Positions 1-6,869 of a DNA stretch of 16,262 bases are shown here, piece by piece. The stretch spans positions 1-16,262 of the forward strand of contig JACVSD010000031.1 in assembly GCA_014534095.1 (NCBI GenBank), given 5' to 3'. The DNA is from Nitrospiraceae bacterium (GTDB lineage Bacteria; Nitrospirota; Nitrospiria; Nitrospirales; Nitrospiraceae). The notes beneath the pieces were generated by a model. That model was not told the DNA's origin, made no database searches, and saw only the letters and a program-made list of their open reading frames with translations. Numbering within the stretch: the stretch's first letter is position 1; every line of letters begins with the position of its first letter. The position numbers were made by a program, and so were the translations under genes.

Positions 1-613
1 CGGCGATCTCCGACCCGATCGATTGCTTGAAGCCTACCGGCACGGCATCTTTCCGTGGTACAACGATGACCAGCCCATCTTATGGTGGTCGCCCGATCCC
101 CGGGCGGTCCTCTTTCCCGCCCGCCTCCATGTCCCGCGTAGTGTAGAGAAGATGATCCGCCGCGAGGCGTTCACCATCACGTTCGACCGGTGCTTTCGTG
201 ACGTCATGGTGGAGTGCGCCGGTCCGCGACCGCAATATCCGGAGGGCGGCACCTGGATCACGCCCGCCATGATTGAGGCCTATGTAACACTGCACGAGCT
301 GGGCTATGCGCATTCCACCGAGGCCTGGGTAGGTGGCCGGTTGGCGGGCGGAGTCTATGGAGTCGCCATCGGCGGCGCCTTCTTCGCGGAATCCATGTTC
401 ACGCGCGTCGATAACGCCTCAAAGGTCGCGCTGGTGCTGCTCGTGCGGCAGCTGCATGCCTGGGGCTTCCAGATCATGGATTGCCAGCAGGCGTCGCCGA
501 ACGTCATGCGTTTCGGGGCGGAGGAAATTCCTCGCCGCATGTTTATTGAACGGCTAGAGGAAGCTCTCGCGTTGCCGAACCGCCGCGGCCTCTGGCGGTT
601 CGACCGCCCATAA
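1..613 (+). CDS. aat: Leucyl/phenylalanyl-tRNA--protein transferase, 5'-truncated by window edge
   Basis: Aat transfers Leu or Phe from aminoacyl-tRNA to proteins with N-terminal Lys or Arg, marking them for ClpS/ClpAP (cytoplasmic N-degron pathway). The reading frame is open from base 2 and runs GDLRPDRLLEAYRHGIFPWY, the usual family start region, so the gene begins left of the window. The TTG at 23 is an internal Leu codon, not the start. About 203 residues are visible and roughly 25-30 are missing against the usual ~230. Family hallmarks follow in order: ILWWSPDPR, GGVYGVAIGGAFFAESMF, NASKVAL, and the catalytic-region MDCQ (bases about 476-487). Two departures: FFAESMF where FFGESMF is usual, and ASPNVMRFGA where most members have a T-x-H-x-x-SLGA-like run. 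The Asp and Gln of DCQ are kept, so activity is likely. The family call is very secure. Confidence 0.95.
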   Translation, partial: GDLRPDRLLEAYRHGIFPWYNDDQPILWWSPDPRAVLFPARLHVPRSVEKMIRREAFTITFDRCFRDVMVECAGPRPQYPEGGTWITPAMIEAYVTLHELGYAHSTEAWVGGRLAGGVYGVAIGGAFFAESMFTRVDNASKVALVLLVRQLHAWGFQIMDCQQASPNVMRFGAEEIPRRMFIERLEEALALPNRRGLWRFDRP

Positions 614-728
614 GCGCGTCGCGAGTAACCGCTGTGGTTTCTTCCAGGCAGGACTCTCCAACAACTGTGCGCATCGGACAACGAGAAGGCAACACGGTTG
701 CGAGATCACGGTACGAGCCAATCTAGGG

Positions 729-745
729 CGAACCAGTTCGGTTCG
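729..745. repeat. Short perfect inverted repeat between convergent genes
   Basis: CGAACC, a five-base spacer AGTTC, then GGTTCG form a perfect 6-bp stem in the 160-base gap between the ends of aat and the downstream MEDS gene. It could act as a weak bidirectional terminator. No T-run follows it on either strand, so intrinsic termination is unproven. Nothing else in 614-773 looks like a gene. Confidence 0.25.
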
Positions 746-773
746 ACTGTTCACCACAGGTCCGCCCGAAATC

Positions 774-1355
774 TCAGTACCCCACTGTCATATGCTTCCA
801 CCCTGTGCTCGATGGAACGAGGGTCGCATGATGAGCGGCCATGACGTCACACATGTCGGTGGGCGAGCACCCGGACGTGGGGTAGGTACAGAGCGCCATG
901 AATGGCTGTCCAGCGATGACCCCTGTCGCGTCATGTTCAAACTGCAGAAACGCTCGTCGGTCCTCCGCCGATGAAGGCCACGCCGGATCTCCTGTCGCTC
1001 GCAAAGCTGCGAAGCCTCGTTTGCCTGCGGCTTGCAGGAGTTCCGACCATGTTTCGAGCGAGCGCTGACCTTCAAACCTCCCGTCAGGCAAATACCAGTC
1101 AGTATGGGCCGAAACGCTAAGCTGCCCGATGCGGACATAATTCTCCACATCGCACCCAACTCTGGACAGTGCCGCCATAGCCATCGCTGGCGTCACGGGA
1201 TCAGTTGTGACCCATACACACCGCTCGTGGGCCTGTAGTCCGGCGTAAATATAAGAGGCCCTCAGCTGTTGAAGCTGAGCCGATGATGTATAGAACATGC
1301 AGACGTGGGAACCCCAGGACAGTCCGGGGATGTCATGAAGACCGGTGGCTGGCAT
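774..1355 (-). CDS. Stand-alone MEDS (DcmR-type sensory) domain protein, second of tandem pair
   Basis: This is a 193-residue protein made of one MEDS domain, the sensory domain named from methanogen/methylotroph DcmR regulators. The domain usually comes fused to a histidine kinase, anti-sigma factor or HTH. Here no output domain is attached. The N-terminal hallmark GSHVCMFY (residues 15-22) is intact, followed by an AGLQAHERCVWVTTDP segment and the C-terminal core strand FMALCTYP (152-159). Cys19 and Cys156 sit at positions often cysteine in this family. I chose the ATG at 1355 because AAAGGAAGGG lies 10 bases upstream and the domain starts just after it. Upstream ATGs at 1382 and 1415 would add 9 or 20 residues. 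The gene overlaps the preceding MEDS gene by 23 bases, which suggests translational coupling. The ligand is unknown. It may signal by binding a separate partner. Confidence 0.8.
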   Translation of the reverse strand: MPATGLHDIPGLSWGSHVCMFYTSSAQLQQLRASYIYAGLQAHERCVWVTTDPVTPAMAMAALSRVGCDVENYVRIGQLSVSAHTDWYLPDGRFEGQRSLETWSELLQAAGKRGFAALRATGDPAWPSSAEDRRAFLQFEHDATGVIAGQPFMALCTYPTSGCSPTDMCDVMAAHHATLVPSSTGWKHMTVGY

Positions 1356-1917
1356 CGGGTATGCGCCCTTCCTTTGAGGCATTGAAATGTTGGACTCTGT
1401 CGCCGACGCAGACATGGTTATGCCTTCCCAGGAGCTCCAACAATTCCTCCGCTGTCTGCTTCTCTGACGGATATCCACATAAGACAGTGGAAAACGGATA
1501 CCGGGGAATGACTTCATTCCACAAACCTTCCAGATCCAACGCAGCCTGGCGATGACCCTGCTTCCACAACAGGGCAGCACCTTCCCCGTATAGGCGCATG
1601 GGACGACCCGCTTCCTGGGCATCCTTCAGAAAAGGCGCAACGGTATCCCAAAAGGCCTCCCGGTTCAGGATGCCGTCCCGGAAACATTCCCCTACATAAT
1701 CGGCAGCATCGACCTCGCGGTAGGTTAAATGGGAGATGCCAACCTGTTGCGACAGACCGGCTCGTACGGCGGTCCGAAGATCATCCGGTGCGACGACCAT
1801 GACCGTTTCGCCTAGCCTCAGACCTGCCAGCACGAAATCAACCGCTCGCCGTACCCTAAATACATCGTGCTGATACACATAGATGCTATGCTGTTGTGTC
1901 GGTGGTTGTATGGTCAT
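1333..1917 (-). CDS. Stand-alone MEDS-like domain protein, first of tandem pair
   Basis: This 194-residue cytoplasmic protein has no signal peptide or membrane segment. It keeps the C-terminal half of the MEDS pattern: RLYGEGAALLWKQG (108-121), ALDLEGLWNEVIPRYPFS (126-143) and LCGYP (146-150). At the N-terminus the usual G-S-H-x-C-x-F-Y run is replaced by HSIYVYQHD (10-18), so the conserved Cys is absent. FVLAGLRLGETVMVVAP (28-44) fits the next helix-strand pair. The start at 1917 is well fixed, because an in-frame TAG lies only a few codons upstream and no other Met occurs early. No clear ribosome-binding site is visible. Its end overlaps the second MEDS gene by 23 bases. The two proteins are close in size but clearly diverged, so they may form a heteromeric sensor pair (inference). 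The gene encoding their output partner is not in view. Confidence 0.78.
   Translation of the reverse strand: MTIQPPTQQHSIYVYQHDVFRVRRAVDFVLAGLRLGETVMVVAPDDLRTAVRAGLSQQVGISHLTYREVDAADYVGECFRDGILNREAFWDTVAPFLKDAQEAGRPMRLYGEGAALLWKQGHRQAALDLEGLWNEVIPRYPFSTVLCGYPSEKQTAEELLELLGRHNHVCVGDRVQHFNASKEGRIPDASHRSS
1366..1375 (-). promoter_or_regulatory. Shine-Dalgarno-like site that favours the 1355 start
   Basis: On the minus strand AAAGGAAGGG lies 10 bases before the ATG at 1355, inside the coding sequence of the upstream MEDS gene. The ATG at 1382 has nothing comparable. The one at 1415 has only a weaker GGGAAGG. Confidence 0.45.
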
Positions 1918-2016
1918 CAGAGTCTAGGCCGCTCGTACATCTATAGGCACCATCGCCGGCCCGGATACTATCACGTTGGTCGCTATAATGACGAAGATAC
2001 CTGCTTGCTATGAAGA

Positions 2017-2084
2017 CGCATGCGGGATGAGCCCACTTTCCGCTCGCGCCGCCTGAGGCGTCGATGCCGAATTCTTCGCATGCG
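2017..2084. repeat. Two copies of the palindrome CGCATGCG, 60 bp apart
   Basis: The self-complementary octamer CGCATGCG occurs at 2017-2024 and again at 2077-2084, in the 169-base gap between the M20 gene and the MEDS pair. It lies upstream of the MEDS start at 1917. Paired palindromes at this spacing could be an operator. A GC-rich genome can also produce them by chance. Confidence 0.3.
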
Positions 2085-2086
2085 CC

Positions 2087-3454
2087 CTAAGTCTTCCCCA
2101 TCTGGGCCAGCTCGGAGAAATAATGCGCAAAGGCCTTGATTCCGGAGGCAGCCTGGCCCCAGTCAAAGTATTCGTTCGGCGCATGATACCCATGCTCGGG
2201 GAGGCTGAGCCCCATGAAGAGGATCGGCACCTTCCAGGCCTTCTGCATGGTCACCACCGCGCCAATCGATCCGCCCTCGCGAATGAATGCCGGCTCCTTG
2301 CCGAATCCGGCTTTCGCCGCTCGCTTGACCGCTTCTACATACGGGCCCTCGAATAAGCCCTGAAATGGCTGCAGCATGCCTTCTGATTCGACTTTGACAC
2401 TGGGATTCAGTTTGGCCACATACTTCTTGAGCAGCGCAAAGGCCTTTTCCGGCGTCTGCTTCGGCACGAGCCGCATGCTGACTTTTAGTTCCCCGCGGCC
2501 CGGCACCACGGTCTTCACGCCGGGACCATGATACCCACCGGTGAGACCGTGAACCTCGAAGGTTGGCGCGGCCCAGATCCGCCGCATGATGTCAGCTGGA
2601 TCCTGTGTGCGAAGCGTCTGAAACCCATAGGCCTCTTTGAAACGAGCCACCTGAAATCCGGACTTGAGAAAACTGTTGATCTCGGCCTGGGTCGGCTCCA
2701 CGACGTCGTCATAGAATCCCGGTATCTTGACCGTGCCCGTCTTGGCATCCACACAAGCATGTGCCACATCCATCAGTTCGGCCAAGGGATTTCGAGCCGC
2801 CCCTCCAGTGACTCCAGAGTGCGCGTCCTTAGTGCCGGTCGTCAGGGTCAGCCGGGCACCGATCAACCCGCGCAAGCCATACGGCATGGCAGGCCGGCCT
2901 TTTGCGATCCAGATCGTATCCGAGACGAGCACGGAGTCCGGTTGGGGAATCGCCGCGCGGTTTTTCAGCCCGGCTGCAAAGTGCGGGCTCCCGATTTCTT
3001 CTTCGAGTTCCCAGAGCACCCGAATATTGAGCGGCGTATTCTCATCCAACGCGAACCGTGCGCCCAGCATCGCCGAGAGGGCCGGCCCCTTATCATCCGT
3101 GGCGCCGCGTCCCCGATAAAGACCGTCGGCATTCTGGAAGGCAAATGGCGCCTGCTTCCATTCGGGCTCCTGCGCCGGCTGGACATCCAGATGGTTATAG
3201 ATGGTGACCGTGGGATATTGAGCCCCCGTCATCCATCCCCCTGACACGATGGGATAGCCACCGGTCTCCACGACTTGCGCCTCGGCGCCTAGATCGATGA
3301 GGTACTGGACAGCCAGCTCGGCCATGCGCCGCATGTCTCCCGAGCGGGCCGGGTCCATGCTGATCGAAGGCACCTCCACCATTTGCCCGAGCCGATCTTC
3401 AAATGCGCCACGAGATGCAGCAATGTACTTCTGAAGCGTCGCGTCATGCACCAT
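2087..3454 (-). CDS. M20 family metallo-dipeptidase
   Basis: This is a 455-residue cytoplasmic di-zinc hydrolase of the M20 (DapE/ArgE/carnosinase-like) family, most like the dipeptidase branch. All expected active-site elements are visible: HLDVQP with metal-ligand His88 and Asp90, the bridging Asp of GRGATDDKGP (Asp120), the Glu pair in LEEEIGS (152-153), Asp179 in LVSDT, and the late His of HGYHAPNE (His424). The insert (dimerisation) domain starts near residue 200 and includes DAHSGVTGGAARNP with His212. Length fits the family. Start: the ATG at 3454 has GAGGAG nine bases upstream and begins directly before the domain. An extension to 3532 adds residues without family character. It stands alone, divergent from the OB-fold cassette and 169 bases upstream of the MEDS pair. 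Exact peptide substrate is unknown. Peptide turnover is the likely role. Confidence 0.9.
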   Translation of the reverse strand: MVHDATLQKYIAASRGAFEDRLGQMVEVPSISMDPARSGDMRRMAELAVQYLIDLGAEAQVVETGGYPIVSGGWMTGAQYPTVTIYNHLDVQPAQEPEWKQAPFAFQNADGLYRGRGATDDKGPALSAMLGARFALDENTPLNIRVLWELEEEIGSPHFAAGLKNRAAIPQPDSVLVSDTIWIAKGRPAMPYGLRGLIGARLTLTTGTKDAHSGVTGGAARNPLAELMDVAHACVDAKTGTVKIPGFYDDVVEPTQAEINSFLKSGFQVARFKEAYGFQTLRTQDPADIMRRIWAAPTFEVHGLTGGYHGPGVKTVVPGRGELKVSMRLVPKQTPEKAFALLKKYVAKLNPSVKVESEGMLQPFQGLFEGPYVEAVKRAAKAGFGKEPAFIREGGSIGAVVTMQKAWKVPILFMGLSLPEHGYHAPNEYFDWGQAASGIKAFAHYFSELAQMGKT

Positions 3455-3463
3455 GTCACAGAA

Positions 3464-3469
3464 CTCCTC
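3464..3469 (-). promoter_or_regulatory. Ribosome-binding site fixing the M20 start
   Basis: GAGGAG on the minus strand lies nine bases from the ATG at 3454. It supports that start over the longer open frame reaching to 3532. Confidence 0.65.
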
Positions 3470-3550
3470 TCTCGCCTCACAATGGAAGCGGATTATAGCA
3501 TCGCACCCGGGAAGAGAAACGCCCGTTGGCAACGAAGAATGCGGGAGTCG

Positions 3551-4030
3551 ATGGGATCGGCTACAATGCCATTTATGCGACGGGAATCAGAGAGCGTAGC
3601 GGCCGCCATGGCCTTCCTTCTCACGATGCTGACATCCCCTGCCGGGGGCGAAGAACCGATCGCCATTCAACGGATACTGGACGAGCCGCGGAGCTTTCAT
3701 CTCCGCCATGTCACGCTGCAAGGGACCGTCCGGGACCTTCAACCGCTCGATCCGTACACCTTGCCGAATGGCACCAACTGCTACGGCGCCTACCTGTTTC
3801 GCCTGGAGGACGACTCATCCACCTTACCGGTTGCCGTGCTCGGAATCTGCGGCAAGCCTTTGGTTCGAGACCCAGAGGTGGAAGAGGGCGCGCGCGTCGA
3901 AGTCCATGCCATCATCCAGGCTCCGAGTCATGGCGGCTATTACTTGAGCTTCCGCGGCATGAAAGTCATCACCGAGACGGAAGGCCTCGTACAGGCTGTG
4001 GCCGACCGTATCCTCCCGCTGCTCGAGTGA
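3551..4030 (+). CDS. Exported small protein with OB-fold-like strand pattern
   Basis: The function is not recognised. The protein is about 159 residues. From the chosen ATG there is a short basic region (Arg10, Arg11), a hydrophobic stretch VAAAMAFLLTMLTSPAGG (16-33) and then an acidic mature start, which fits a Sec signal peptide. The mature part alternates strands in a way typical of small OB folds: HVTLQGTVRDLQPL (53-66), YLFRLEDDSSTLPVAVLG (81-98), ARVEVHAIIQAP (114-125) and YYLSFRGMKVIT (130-141). Cys77 and Cys100 could form a disulfide. The start is uncertain: ATGs at 3539, 3551, 3566 and 3575 all keep the signal peptide and none has a well-spaced ribosome-binding site. The stop is two bases from the next start, so it is cotranscribed with the dehydrogenase. 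The OB-fold call is inference from pattern only. Confidence 0.7.
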   Translation: MGSATMPFMRRESESVAAAMAFLLTMLTSPAGGEEPIAIQRILDEPRSFHLRHVTLQGTVRDLQPLDPYTLPNGTNCYGAYLFRLEDDSSTLPVAVLGICGKPLVRDPEVEEGARVEVHAIIQAPSHGGYYLSFRGMKVITETEGLVQAVADRILPLLE

Positions 4031-4032
4031 CC

Positions 4033-4959
4033 ATGGCCAAATACCCACTGTCCGTAGGACCATCGATTGGATGGATCGGCACCGGCGTCATGGGGCGGTC
4101 CATGTGCGGGCATTTGCTCGACGCCGGTTATTCCGTATGGATCCATACCAGAACGCGCGCCAAAGCGGAACCGCTCCTTGCGCTCGGCGCACGGTGGGAG
4201 GACACTCCCCTAGCAGTCGCCGTACGAGCAGACACCATCATCACAATGGTCGGAATGCCCGCTGACGTGCGGGAGGTGTACTTTGGCGCCACGGGCCTAT
4301 TGGCCGGAGCGAGGTCTGGGTCTCTGCTCATCGACATGACGACGACCGACCCGTCGCTGAGCCGGGAAATCGCCGACGTGGCAGCCGCTCGCGGCGTTCA
4401 GGCGATCGATGCGCCGGTCTCAGGGGGCGATGTAGGGGCTCGCAATGCGACGCTTTCCATCATGATCGGCGGCGAGCAACCGGCCGTCGCAAGGGCACGA
4501 CCGCTGCTCGAGCAGCTGGGGAAGATCCTGATCCATCAGGGCGGACCAGGATCGGGCCAAGACGCGAAGCTCTGCAATCAGATCGTGATTGCGGGCACGA
4601 TGATCGGGGTCTGTGAAAGTCTCCTCTATGGCCACCACGCCGGACTGGACCTTGCCACGATGTTGCAATCCATCCGCGGCGGAGCCGCCGCCTGCTGGAC
4701 GTTGGACCATCTCGCCCCCAAGATCCTGCAGCGGCATTTCGAGCCGGGGTTCTTCGTGGAGCATTTTGTGAAGGACATGGGCATCGCACTCCAAGAGGCG
4801 ACGCGGCGAGGTCTCACGTTGCCGGGTCTGTCCTTGGTCCATACCCTGTACGAACAGGTGGTCGCGCTCGGACATGGAAGGAGCGGCACGCATGCCCTTA
4901 TGTTGGCACTTGAAGAGTTGTCGCAGTCTCATGGCGCTGACCTGAGTCGACGACCATGA
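4033..4959 (+). CDS. Beta-hydroxyacid dehydrogenase (3-hydroxyisobutyrate dehydrogenase family)
   Basis: This is a 308-residue cytoplasmic oxidoreductase of the NAD(P)-dependent beta-hydroxyacid dehydrogenase family. Members include 3-hydroxyisobutyrate dehydrogenase, tartronate semialdehyde reductase and glyoxylate/succinic semialdehyde reductases. Seen in order: the Rossmann motif GWIGTGVMG (13-21), a cofactor loop HTRTRAKA (38-45) whose arginines hint at NADP(H), the substrate motif DAPVSGG (126-132), and the catalytic motif GSGQDAKLCNQ (173-183) with Lys179 and Asn182. Lys247 in HFVKDMG also matches a conserved position. The all-alpha C-terminal domain is complete and the length is normal. 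The start lies two bases after the previous stop. The 3' end overlaps the lipoprotein start as ATGA. Substrate cannot be read from sequence. A reductase of small aldehyde acids is a reasonable guess. Confidence 0.9.
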   Translation: MAKYPLSVGPSIGWIGTGVMGRSMCGHLLDAGYSVWIHTRTRAKAEPLLALGARWEDTPLAVAVRADTIITMVGMPADVREVYFGATGLLAGARSGSLLIDMTTTDPSLSREIADVAAARGVQAIDAPVSGGDVGARNATLSIMIGGEQPAVARARPLLEQLGKILIHQGGPGSGQDAKLCNQIVIAGTMIGVCESLLYGHHAGLDLATMLQSIRGGAAACWTLDHLAPKILQRHFEPGFFVEHFVKDMGIALQEATRRGLTLPGLSLVHTLYEQVVALGHGRSGTHALMLALEELSQSHGADLSRRP

Positions 4960-5660
4960 AGATACCGGTTGCTCCGGGCCTCATCCTGCTCCTGCTCCTC
5001 GCTAGCTGCGGCAGCGTCAGCCAAGGGTTTGATCGAACCGCCATGCAGGCGATCATTCAACCGCCCGCTGAACCGGCAGGGCAAGGCGTCGCCGATTCTT
5101 CGCAGGCGACAGACCAGCCTCCCCCCGTGCCATTCCGGCTGGCACTCTTTTTTGTCCAGCAGGCGTTCCCTGCCGAACGCTCGCTGCGCCCGCCCGAGTG
5201 GGTGAGCGCCGACAAGGAACGGCTGAGCGCGAGGCTTGCGCCGCTGCGGCGCGAAGGCATCCTCAGCGAACTGTTCTTTCTCGTGGACCCCATGGTCCGG
5301 AATGCCGATGCCGGCGCGATCCGGCAGGCCGCCAAGCGTTATGGGGCGGATGCCGTGCTCATGGTCCAGGGCGTGGGAGGGGTGGACCGCTACGACAACG
5401 GTTACGCGGCCCTGTACCCGACGTTGATTGGCGCCTACTTCGCTCCCGGCACGCACAGTAACGCGCTCTTCCTGGTCACCGGCACGGTGCAGAATATACG
5501 GTCGGACTGGCGTGACACACAGACGGTGGAAGGTCACGCGGAAGTGGTCGGCCCCACCATGGCCGTGCACGACGCGCAGGTCCTGGCCCAGGCGAAACAG
5601 GCGGCGTTGGATGAGTTGGGCCAGCGGATCGCCGCGGTGCTGCGTCGGCTCAAGCCGTAA
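4956..5660 (+). CDS. Outer-membrane-type lipoprotein of unknown function
   Basis: This 234-residue lipoprotein starts with a hydrophobic signal (LILLLLLASC, 9-18). The lipobox is LASC with acylated Cys18 and Gly19 after it, and no Asp at +2, so outer-membrane sorting is likely. A proline-rich linker (about 36-60) precedes a folded domain: FRLALFFVQQAFP (60-72), AIRQAAKRYGADAVLMVQGVGG (about 121-142), then a segment rich in Tyr, Leu and Gly ending in YPTLIGAYFAPGTHSNALFLV. This pattern recalls the 'rhombotail' lipoproteins and CsgG/GNA1162-like envelope lipoproteins. I cannot assign either from sequence alone. The start codon overlaps the dehydrogenase stop (ATGA), so the three + strand genes form one cassette. 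Its 3' end is eight bases from the convergent porin gene. No catalytic motif is seen. Confidence 0.82.
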   Translation: MKIPVAPGLILLLLLASCGSVSQGFDRTAMQAIIQPPAEPAGQGVADSSQATDQPPPVPFRLALFFVQQAFPAERSLRPPEWVSADKERLSARLAPLRREGILSELFFLVDPMVRNADAGAIRQAAKRYGADAVLMVQGVGGVDRYDNGYAALYPTLIGAYFAPGTHSNALFLVTGTVQNIRSDWRDTQTVEGHAEVVGPTMAVHDAQVLAQAKQAALDELGQRIAAVLRRLKP

Positions 5661-5668
5661 CGGTCTCC

Positions 5669-6844
5669 TTACGGAGAGTCGAACGTCACCAGAAGGCTCA
5701 GCAGAACGAGATGCTGGCTCGGGCTCAGACCGAGCACGCCAGGACTCATCTCTCCCCGCCGGAAGAATCCTCCCCCCGCACCGGTCGACTCGTCGTAGCG
5801 GTGTTCGAGCCGCATCCGGAGATTCGTCCACTGGTACGGGACGTGATATTCAACGGTCGACGTGATCGCTTTGACAAATTGTTCCGAACCGGTCCACCGT
5901 CCATTCCGATCCCAATAAAATTCCGGTCGCAGCGCCACTGACCACGGCCCCACCACATGCCACTTTGCGACGATGTTACCGCCCGTCACGAACGCTCGAG
6001 GGCTTCCCGGCTGATCGGCCATCTTCTCCGTACCGATGTCGTAGGACAGGGCGAACGTCACCTCGTCGCCTTTCCATTCCACAATGTGATTGCCATAGAG
6101 CCGCCAAAACTCGACCGCCGTCCTGGTTTGATCAGGTCCCCAGTAAACCGTCTGGGTCGCCGTCAGGCGCGGGGTGATTTTGTAGCTCCACTGCCCTCCG
6201 TAGGAGGGCTGGGCGGTGGTGTACGCGAGATGGAAGTAGCGATTGATGACAAAGCCGGCTACCGTCAGACGGTCGTTAACCGGATACTTGGCATTCACGC
6301 CGAACATCATGTAAGGCGTGTAGTCCGCGATCCACGAACGCGTATAGTTTCCATTGTCCTTCGCATAGAGTGATTCGTACCCGATCAGGCTGTTGAACAA
6401 ACCGGCCGTGACCAGCAGGCCGTTCCCTATCGGCGCCAGATACGACGCGTTAGCGCGATGGACATGCCGCCAGGTATCCGCCCCGTCGACTTTCCGCTCG
6501 CCCTGAAGAAACGCAAACTGTTGCGAGTCGTAGCCTCCCTGCACCCCGACCTCCATGCCCCACCGCGAGAGCACGCTCGGGTCCTTTCGCAGGTAGGCCA
6601 GGGCCATGTTCGGAGCGAACTCATTGTGCCGTGATGCCGTCGAGCGGTTCCGCCAGAGATGATTCTCCGGGAAGTTGAAATTGACAATATAGCTCAGGTC
6701 GACGTAGGCCCCGTAGTGCCACTCTCTAGACGCGACGGAGGACGATCGTTGGGGCTCCACGGTTCCCGGACCGGGGGTGGGCGTCTCCCCCCAGGCGGCC
6801 GTTGTGCAGACCGTCCACAGCGCCACGATGAAGAAGGGGATCAT
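5669..6844 (-). CDS. BBP2-type outer-membrane beta-barrel protein (OmpL-like porin)
   Basis: The protein has 391 residues. A Sec signal peptide (1-19, cleavage near AWG/ETP) and a short Pro-rich linker precede a barrel of many alternating amphipathic strands. Typical of the BBP2/OmpL-like family are DLSYIVNFNFPENHLWRN (49-66) at the first strand, the following HNEFAPNMALAYL segment, and LFNSLIGYESLYAKDNGNYT (about 169-188). Aromatic residues cluster at strand ends throughout. It ends VTFDSP rather than in a terminal Phe. The role is probably passive uptake of small solutes through the outer membrane. The specificity is unknown. The start at 6844 is the only Met near the signal peptide and has no clear ribosome-binding site. 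It follows the DUF1566 gene by 25 bases, so translation may depend on that gene. It converges on the lipoprotein gene with an eight-base gap. Confidence 0.85.
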   Translation of the reverse strand: MIPFFIVALWTVCTTAAWGETPTPGPGTVEPQRSSSVASREWHYGAYVDLSYIVNFNFPENHLWRNRSTASRHNEFAPNMALAYLRKDPSVLSRWGMEVGVQGGYDSQQFAFLQGERKVDGADTWRHVHRANASYLAPIGNGLLVTAGLFNSLIGYESLYAKDNGNYTRSWIADYTPYMMFGVNAKYPVNDRLTVAGFVINRYFHLAYTTAQPSYGGQWSYKITPRLTATQTVYWGPDQTRTAVEFWRLYGNHIVEWKGDEVTFALSYDIGTEKMADQPGSPRAFVTGGNIVAKWHVVGPWSVALRPEFYWDRNGRWTGSEQFVKAITSTVEYHVPYQWTNLRMRLEHRYDESTGAGGGFFRRGEMSPGVLGLSPSQHLVLLSLLVTFDSP

Positions 6845-6869
6845 GCAAAAATCAAGCAGACTGTCGAAT

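Noticed and set aside
23..25. TTG as the start of the transferase gene
   Set aside because: The frame is open to base 2 and the upstream codons spell the conserved GDL...LLEAY region, so the gene is simply cut by the window edge.
627..643. AACC-GCTGT-GGTT followed by TTCTT after aat as a terminator
   Set aside because: The stem is only four base pairs and the T-run is broken, so an intrinsic terminator is not supported.
774..1917. One two-domain MEDS gene split by a frameshift
   Set aside because: Each frame encodes a full-length single domain with its own start and stop, and the second has a plausible ribosome-binding site, so two genes fit better.
2528..3244. 238-residue frame opposite the M20 gene
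   Set aside because: It is rich in Arg, Pro and His without any domain, and lies wholly over a gene with complete catalytic motifs.
3526..4032. N-terminal extension of the dehydrogenase
   Set aside because: The added 169 residues are the OB-like protein's DNA read in another frame. The Rossmann motif starts just after the ATG at 4033.
5664..5677. TCTCC-TTAC-GGAGA hairpin between the lipoprotein and porin genes
   Set aside because: It is well placed for a shared terminator, but a 5-bp stem with no T-run on either side is too weak to call.
4929..5831. 300-residue minus-strand frame over the lipoprotein gene
   Set aside because: Its translation is Arg/Ala-rich with no motif, and it spans two convergent genes that are well supported. 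It is a GC-driven antisense frame.
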